Origin: an uncultured Prevotella sp.
Lineage (GTDB): Bacteria; Bacteroidota; Bacteroidia; Bacteroidales; Bacteroidaceae
NCBI GenBank assembly: GCA_937877685.1
Contig: CALFGU010000096.1
Coordinates: 1 to 8,267 of the forward strand
Length of the DNA stretch: 8,267 nt
Direction of reading: 5' to 3'
The position numbers and the translations under genes are program-made. Numbering within the stretch: position 1 is the stretch's first letter; every line of letters starts with the position of its first letter. The notes below the pieces were generated by a model that was not told the origin of the DNA, searched no databases, and worked only from the letters and a program-made list of their open reading frames with translations. Positions 4,291 through 8,267 of the stretch are shown here, piece after piece.

Positions 4291-6621
4291 TTACTTTTTC
4301 AGATAACGCTTCTTGCCGTCAACAATATAAATGCCGTTGCGAGCAGGTGACTGCATGGGGCGACCGTTAAGGTCGTAAATCACACCATCAGTCAGCGGAC
4401 TGAGCGTCACAGTTTCAACGGGGACAAGACCTGTTTCGAGGAACAAGTAATCTCCTAATTGCGTGGGACTAACGTCGGCATGATTTTTATAATATCCGAT
4501 ATACACCGCATAACTCCACGAACTGATGGCATCTTCAAAGAGGGCCGTAAAATCCTTCTGCTCAAAGCACAGAATTTCCCCCGGAACGATCACTTGCTTT
4601 CTGAAATGGTAGGACTGATCTTTGGGTACATATTCATACAGATAGAAAACCATGCCTCTATAATAGGTCTCCAGTCCCTTGTTTTGAATCGTTGCAGTGA
4701 CGCTAAGTCCTTCGGGGTCAATCGCTGTGTTGACGAGTTGTAAGTTTGCGGGACGTGAGGGCGCGCGTTGCACGTTCACTTCCTTCTTGAAATGATAATT
4801 TACGGTGTCACCCTTACTTTCAGAAAGCCATAACGTATGAGCCCCAGCATTATTCAAGGTCAATTGGAAATAACATGTCGTTGATTCTCCCGACCTCATG
4901 AGAAGATTGACACGCGTATATTCTTCCACTTCGCCAGATGCTGACGTGGCGAAAAGATAAAGCACCGTATTAGCGTCGTCTGCCTTATTAGTTACGGCGG
5001 CAGTTACTTCCATGGGCACCTGAGCAACAATCTTTTCGGGACATGTCATATCCGTCACTTCCAATTCCGTAACGGGGTGAAGGAGGATGCGTTTGACGGC
5101 ATTTTTCTCGCCAATTTCCACTTCGAAATAGCGGAGTGTGGGCCCCACTCTCTGCCACGCATCACTTTTGTCGAGTTTACAGATGGTCGCAATGCGATAG
5201 GTTCCAGGCGCAAGGTCTAACTCGGCATACCGTCCTAAGTACAAACCAATGTAGGCGTATTCCTCATTATTCCCTTTCAGCGTCATGGTTCCACAATCCT
5301 TTAAGACGCTTTTAAGTTCGAGATTTTCATCCAACAGTCCGAATCCCACGTAAGCGGTTTCTACGTCGGGGTTGGGGTTATAGAAGAAACTGTAGAGAAT
5401 ATCGTCAATAAATTGTTCGCTATGAGGGTCAAAAAGTTCAGTAGGTACGGGTTCTCCAGTTGCAGGTTGGATGCCAATGACAATTTCTTGACCATAAGCA
5501 TAACCATCACTCGATCCGCTCCCCACCTGTCCGGTTTCCGGATTCAAGAGTGCCAGTTTGAAGTAACCATCATACGCTCCGCCCCACCCCCAGTTAAAGT
5601 GGTAGAGTCCGTTTCCGTCATAACCGTCACACACAAAGGCATGCCCTGCTGTCATGGAGTATCCTGCATGAAGGACAGGACGTCCGGCTTGAAGTTCGGA
5701 GTATATTATTTCTTCCCAGTCGTCAACCGTGTAACCTCTCAAATGTCTTCTTTTTACACGTGGGTCATAGTCGAAATACGTTTTCAAAGCATAGACCGAC
5801 ATAGACAAAGTTGCCCCTGTTCCTGAGTTAGAGTAACCCGATTGTATCGCTTGTCCGCAATAGAGCATGAGTTCTGCCACTGCGGGAGCTTCATCTTCAT
5901 ACCCATACGCGTCTTCCATTTCGTCCCAAGCAAAGACTGTCGAGGGCAGTTCGGGGCAATAAATTTCCGTCGGGTCCGTAGTGTAGGCAGGGATTGCCGT
6001 TGTAGCCGTTGCGGGCCACTCATGATAGTTCATAATTTGCGCCAAGGCCGTTGCAGTACAGCCTGTCACGCTTCTTTCTCCATCATGCATCGGACATTGT
6101 TGGTTGTAAGGTTCTAATTGATTCCAACGGGTGGTAATCATTGGCGCTATGGGCGCCCATTGTTTAGAACGTGCGTCCATGGTTGAGGGTTGTTGCGAAT
6201 AGGTTGCCAACTGCGCCATCTGGTCAGCATAACCCTCCAACCACGCAGCCACATTGGCGGGCATAGTTGCGGTGTCAAAATTTCCCTCTGTGGCATAACC
6301 GAGCACGTCTTCCGTACGGTCGTCACCAGAAATAATCACGTAGCCCGCATCTCCCTCAGCGTTGAACACATAAAACGCAGGCGTCTCCTCCACGCTCTCT
6401 GCCCCACCCATCTGTCGCTTCGGCGCATAAGCGGGTTCGTCACTCTCAAGCATCACTTCCGAATGATGTTGCTTCAAAAACTGTAAGGCCTTCGCCTTTG
6501 CCACCTGCTTATCCACAGGACCTGCCCAGGCAGAAACAAACGTCAGAAGGAACAACATCAATGTGCTCCAACAGCGGTTTACACACTGACACGCTAATCT
6601 AAAAACAAGAAGTTTACGCAC
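4291..6621 (-). CDS. Secreted C10 (streptopain-like) cysteine peptidase
   Basis: A 776-residue papain-fold protease of the family that includes streptococcal SpeB, Prevotella interpain A and Porphyromonas PrtT. Order: signal peptide (about 1-33, hydrophobic LMLFLLTFVSAWA); propeptide/Spi-type inhibitory domain (about 35-150, with FYVFNAEGDAGYVIISGDD); catalytic domain (about 155-385) with Cys188 in TGCTATALAQIMNYH, His327 in AGHAFVCDGYDG and FNWGWGG at 342-348; beta-sandwich region (about 390-730); and a C-terminal tail with YDLNGRPM and GIYIVDGKKRYLKK. The tail resembles the end of type IX secretion sorting domains. The GTG at 6621 is preferred: starting at Met22 would remove the charged n-region of the signal peptide, although the stretch RLACQCVNRC is odd. 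It is a tandem paralogue of the next gene upstream and has its own terminator-like element. The zymogen form suggests self-activated proteolysis outside the cytoplasm; substrates are unknown. Confidence 0.93.
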   Translation of the reverse strand: MRKLLVFRLACQCVNRCWSTLMLFLLTFVSAWAGPVDKQVAKAKALQFLKQHHSEVMLESDEPAYAPKRQMGGAESVEETPAFYVFNAEGDAGYVIISGDDRTEDVLGYATEGNFDTATMPANVAAWLEGYADQMAQLATYSQQPSTMDARSKQWAPIAPMITTRWNQLEPYNQQCPMHDGERSVTGCTATALAQIMNYHEWPATATTAIPAYTTDPTEIYCPELPSTVFAWDEMEDAYGYEDEAPAVAELMLYCGQAIQSGYSNSGTGATLSMSVYALKTYFDYDPRVKRRHLRGYTVDDWEEIIYSELQAGRPVLHAGYSMTAGHAFVCDGYDGNGLYHFNWGWGGAYDGYFKLALLNPETGQVGSGSSDGYAYGQEIVIGIQPATGEPVPTELFDPHSEQFIDDILYSFFYNPNPDVETAYVGFGLLDENLELKSVLKDCGTMTLKGNNEEYAYIGLYLGRYAELDLAPGTYRIATICKLDKSDAWQRVGPTLRYFEVEIGEKNAVKRILLHPVTELEVTDMTCPEKIVAQVPMEVTAAVTNKADDANTVLYLFATSASGEVEEYTRVNLLMRSGESTTCYFQLTLNNAGAHTLWLSESKGDTVNYHFKKEVNVQRAPSRPANLQLVNTAIDPEGLSVTATIQNKGLETYYRGMVFYLYEYVPKDQSYHFRKQVIVPGEILCFEQKDFTALFEDAISSWSYAVYIGYYKNHADVSPTQLGDYLFLETGLVPVETVTLSPLTDGVIYDLNGRPMQSPARNGIYIVDGKKRYLKK

Positions 6622-6632
6622 AACTATAGTTG
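6621..6632. promoter_or_regulatory. 12-bp perfect palindrome at the peptidase start
   Basis: CAACTATAGTTG is self-complementary and overlaps the first base of the GTG start codon. It could be a dimer-protein site or an mRNA hairpin hiding the start. A perfect 12-mer palindrome also occurs by chance, so the function is open. Confidence 0.35.
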
Positions 6633-6640
6633 TTTTAATT

Positions 6641-6673
6641 GAAAATTACACTAAAAATAACATCCGCCTCAAA
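6641..6673 (-). promoter_or_regulatory. Possible promoter of the complete C10 peptidase gene
   Basis: On the minus strand TTTG (6673-6670) is followed after 21 nt by TAATTTTC (6648-6641), one base from the TAnnTTTG consensus. This would give a leader of about 15 nt before the GTG at 6621. The -33 element would lie inside the terminator hairpin. An alternative is TAAATTTG (6708-6701), a perfect -7 element that lacks a TTTG at the correct distance and would place the hairpin in the leader. Confidence 0.4.
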
Positions 6674-6700
6674 GTCTAAATACAAAGACTGAGACGGATG
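6651..6700 (-). terminator. Rho-independent terminator of the upstream C10 peptidase
   Basis: CATCCGCCTCA (6661-6671) and GTCT (6674-6677) pair with AGAC (6686-6689) and TGAGACGGATG (6690-6700): a 15-bp stem with one mismatch and a two-base bulge around an 8-nt loop. On the minus strand it runs directly into TTATTTTT (6659-6652). It begins about 73 bp after the stop codon of the gene at 6774, so it most likely ends that transcript and separates the two protease genes. Confidence 0.72.
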
Positions 6701-6773
6701 CAAATTTAACACTTATATTGTAAACTATAAGGCACTTTGTTTTGATTTTAAGAAAGTGTGTTGCGTTCATGAC

Positions 6774-8267
6774 TCACTTCACCCACCGCTTCTGCCCATC
6801 AATAATGTAAATGCCAGGTTGCTGAGGATGGGTTAGTTTTGTGCCGTCAAGGCGGAAGGTCATGCCTTTTCCTGAAACGGAGACGGGCACTTTGGGGAGG
6901 GACGTGACGTCGGTCGTGAAATACTGCGACGGGCCTAACTGTGTGGAAAATTCATCCGTATGGTTTTTGTAATAACCAATGTTGATGTAGCAGTTGCGAC
7001 GCTCGGTCACACCGTCGAAGGTGAAGGTGTAGGTGCGAGTAGCGTGAGGAGGAATCTCGCCATACTGCTCCACTTTTTTCAGATAATAATACAGACCGTC
7101 GCCATAGAGGTCTTCATAAATGTGCGCCACTATTTCGCGGTAATAAGGTTCTGTGCCATTGTTGCGCACCTCAATCTCTGCGCTCACGTCATGAGGGTTG
7201 ATGGTGCACGAGAGAAGTTCGAGTTCAGCAGGTTGTGTGGGCGCTGCGATGACGTCTATTTCACGTTTTTCGATGTACGAAACCCCGTCGTCCACGTTTG
7301 ACAGCCACATGTTATAGCGCCCCACGTTGCGGGGGAAGAATGACACGTCATAATGCGAAGTAGTGTTGCCGTGAAGCAATAGGGGAATGCGCGTCACGGG
7401 AGTGCCCATGCGGTCGGTTTCGCTGACATAGAAATAGAGCATAGAGTTAAGGTCGTCGCCCTGATTGTTGACCGTCACGCGCACCGTAAGATTCGTGCCC
7501 ACGACAGCGCTACTGATGCATTCGAACGACGCTATTTCCATCTGCTGAATGGGATGAATCACGGCGCTGAGGAGTTCTCCGCCCTCCCCTATCTCAACCT
7601 CGAAATAGGTTTGCTTGGTGCCAGCGTGTTGCCAGTAATCTTCCGCCTGCGCTTTGCTGACGGCGGCGATGCGGTGCACTCCGGGCGCGAGGTCCACCTC
7701 ACCGTAAGGCCCCATATAGAGACCTGCCCAGTTGCGTTCCAGGTTGTATCCCTTCAAGGTCATGGTGCCGCAATCCTTCAGCAGACGCTCAATGTTGTCA
7801 GTCGCATCAAGGAGCGCAAAACCTACGGGAGCCGTGGCGGAAGTGGTATTCGGATTTTGGAAATCGCAATAAAGGTTGGTGCCACTCTGTTGCAAGTTGA
7901 GCGCAGAGAAAGGCAATGGTGAGGGCGTATCTCCCGTGGGCGGCTGGATGCCAATCACGATGCGCTGGTTGGCACTGTAACCGTCTGCCGAACCACTGCC
8001 GATGCCTCCCACGCCAGGTGTGAGCAACGAGAGTTTGAAGTAGCCGTCGTACATACCTCCCCACCCCCAGTTGAAGTGAAACATGCCCGCGCCATCGTAA
8101 CCGTCGCACACAAAGGCGTGACCTGCGTCGAGCGAAGTGCCAGCATGGATTACGGGACGCCCAGCCTGGAGTTCGGCATAGATAATTTCTTCCCACTCAC
8201 TGAGAGGATAATCGGCTTGATAGAGATGGCGCACTCCGGCGTCGTAACCAAAGTAGTTGTATAACGC
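6774..8267 (-). CDS. C10 cysteine peptidase, 5' end outside the window
   Basis: Second streptopain-type protease, visible from ALYNYFGYDAG at the right edge to the stop codon (497 residues). The frame is open to the edge. The GTG at 8234 is an internal valine, since the sequence before it aligns with ALKTYFDYDPRV of the neighbouring paralogue. Seen: LQAGRPVIHAG, the catalytic-His segment DAGHAFVCDGYDG (His at visible residue 50), FHFNWGWGG, DGYFKLSLL, the end of the catalytic domain at IVIGIQPPTG, beta-sandwich domains, and a tail with FRLDGTKL and GIYIIDGQKRWVK. The catalytic cysteine, propeptide and signal peptide must lie beyond position 8267, so activity cannot be confirmed. It matches the complete peptidase along its whole visible length, for example IGYYKNH...TQLG near the end, which indicates a tandem duplication followed by divergence. 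A strong hairpin follows the stop codon. Confidence 0.92.
   Translation of the reverse strand, partial: ALYNYFGYDAGVRHLYQADYPLSEWEEIIYAELQAGRPVIHAGTSLDAGHAFVCDGYDGAGMFHFNWGWGGMYDGYFKLSLLTPGVGGIGSGSADGYSANQRIVIGIQPPTGDTPSPLPFSALNLQQSGTNLYCDFQNPNTTSATAPVGFALLDATDNIERLLKDCGTMTLKGYNLERNWAGLYMGPYGEVDLAPGVHRIAAVSKAQAEDYWQHAGTKQTYFEVEIGEGGELLSAVIHPIQQMEIASFECISSAVVGTNLTVRVTVNNQGDDLNSMLYFYVSETDRMGTPVTRIPLLLHGNTTSHYDVSFFPRNVGRYNMWLSNVDDGVSYIEKREIDVIAAPTQPAELELLSCTINPHDVSAEIEVRNNGTEPYYREIVAHIYEDLYGDGLYYYLKKVEQYGEIPPHATRTYTFTFDGVTERRNCYINIGYYKNHTDEFSTQLGPSQYFTTDVTSLPKVPVSVSGKGMTFRLDGTKLTHPQQPGIYIIDGQKRWVK

Noticed and set aside
4158..4370. 70-codon frame across the palindromic array into the peptidase 3' end
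   Set aside because: Its lysine-rich, low-complexity product comes from translating the repeats, and it overlaps the peptidase gene antisense.
8232..8234. GTG as the start of the right-hand peptidase
   Set aside because: The reading frame stays open to the window edge and the residues before it align with the paralogue, so this codon is an internal valine.

Overview
The window looks like chromosomal DNA from a member of the Bacteroidota, probably order Bacteroidales and perhaps Prevotellaceae. Four things point there: two streptopain-type (C10) secreted cysteine proteases ending in a short GIYI(V/I)(D/N)G(K/Q)K-type tail, a DUF2027-plus-Smr protein, a promoter of the Bacteroides kind (TTTG, 20 nt, TACTTTTG) in front of etfB, and no convincing Shine-Dalgarno sites. 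The lineage is inferred from family distribution, not from a marker gene.

Layout, left to right. (1) 17-889, minus: etfB, with its promoter at 950-981; the expected partner etfA would lie beyond the left edge. (2) 890-1240: non-coding, divergent promoter region. (3) 1241-2189, plus: two genes 13 bp apart, an unrecognised 87-residue protein and a HAD-type 5'(3')-deoxyribonucleotidase-like protein with an added C-terminal segment. (4) 2190-2455: convergent gap filled with an octamer-based tandem repeat and two copies of a 50-bp palindromic element. (5) 2456-3532, minus: DUF2027/Smr protein with heptamer repeats inside its coding sequence. (6) 3690-4073, minus: MmcQ/YjbR-family protein. (7) 4105-4278: three more copies of the palindromic element on an exact 63-bp period. 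(8) 4291-6621, minus: a complete C10 peptidase. (9) 6661-6700: a hairpin that looks like the terminator of the next gene upstream. (10) 6774 to the right edge, minus: a second, paralogous C10 peptidase cut by the window edge before its catalytic cysteine.

The peptidases are probably exported enzymes, first directed to the periplasm by a signal peptide and possibly taken to the surface by a type IX-like route; the remaining proteins are predicted to be cytoplasmic. Nothing suggests that the seven genes form one pathway.

The most interesting signal is non-coding: five copies of a 48-50-bp element that starts GACAGAAGA and ends CTTNTGTC. All five lie in the same orientation and are confined to two intergenic gaps. 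Three of them form an array with exactly 13-bp spacers. The arms are built from an 8-bp motif. Different 7- and 8-bp tandem repeats occur just after the nucleotidase stop codon and inside the Smr gene, so short-period repeats appear to be a general trait of this genome.
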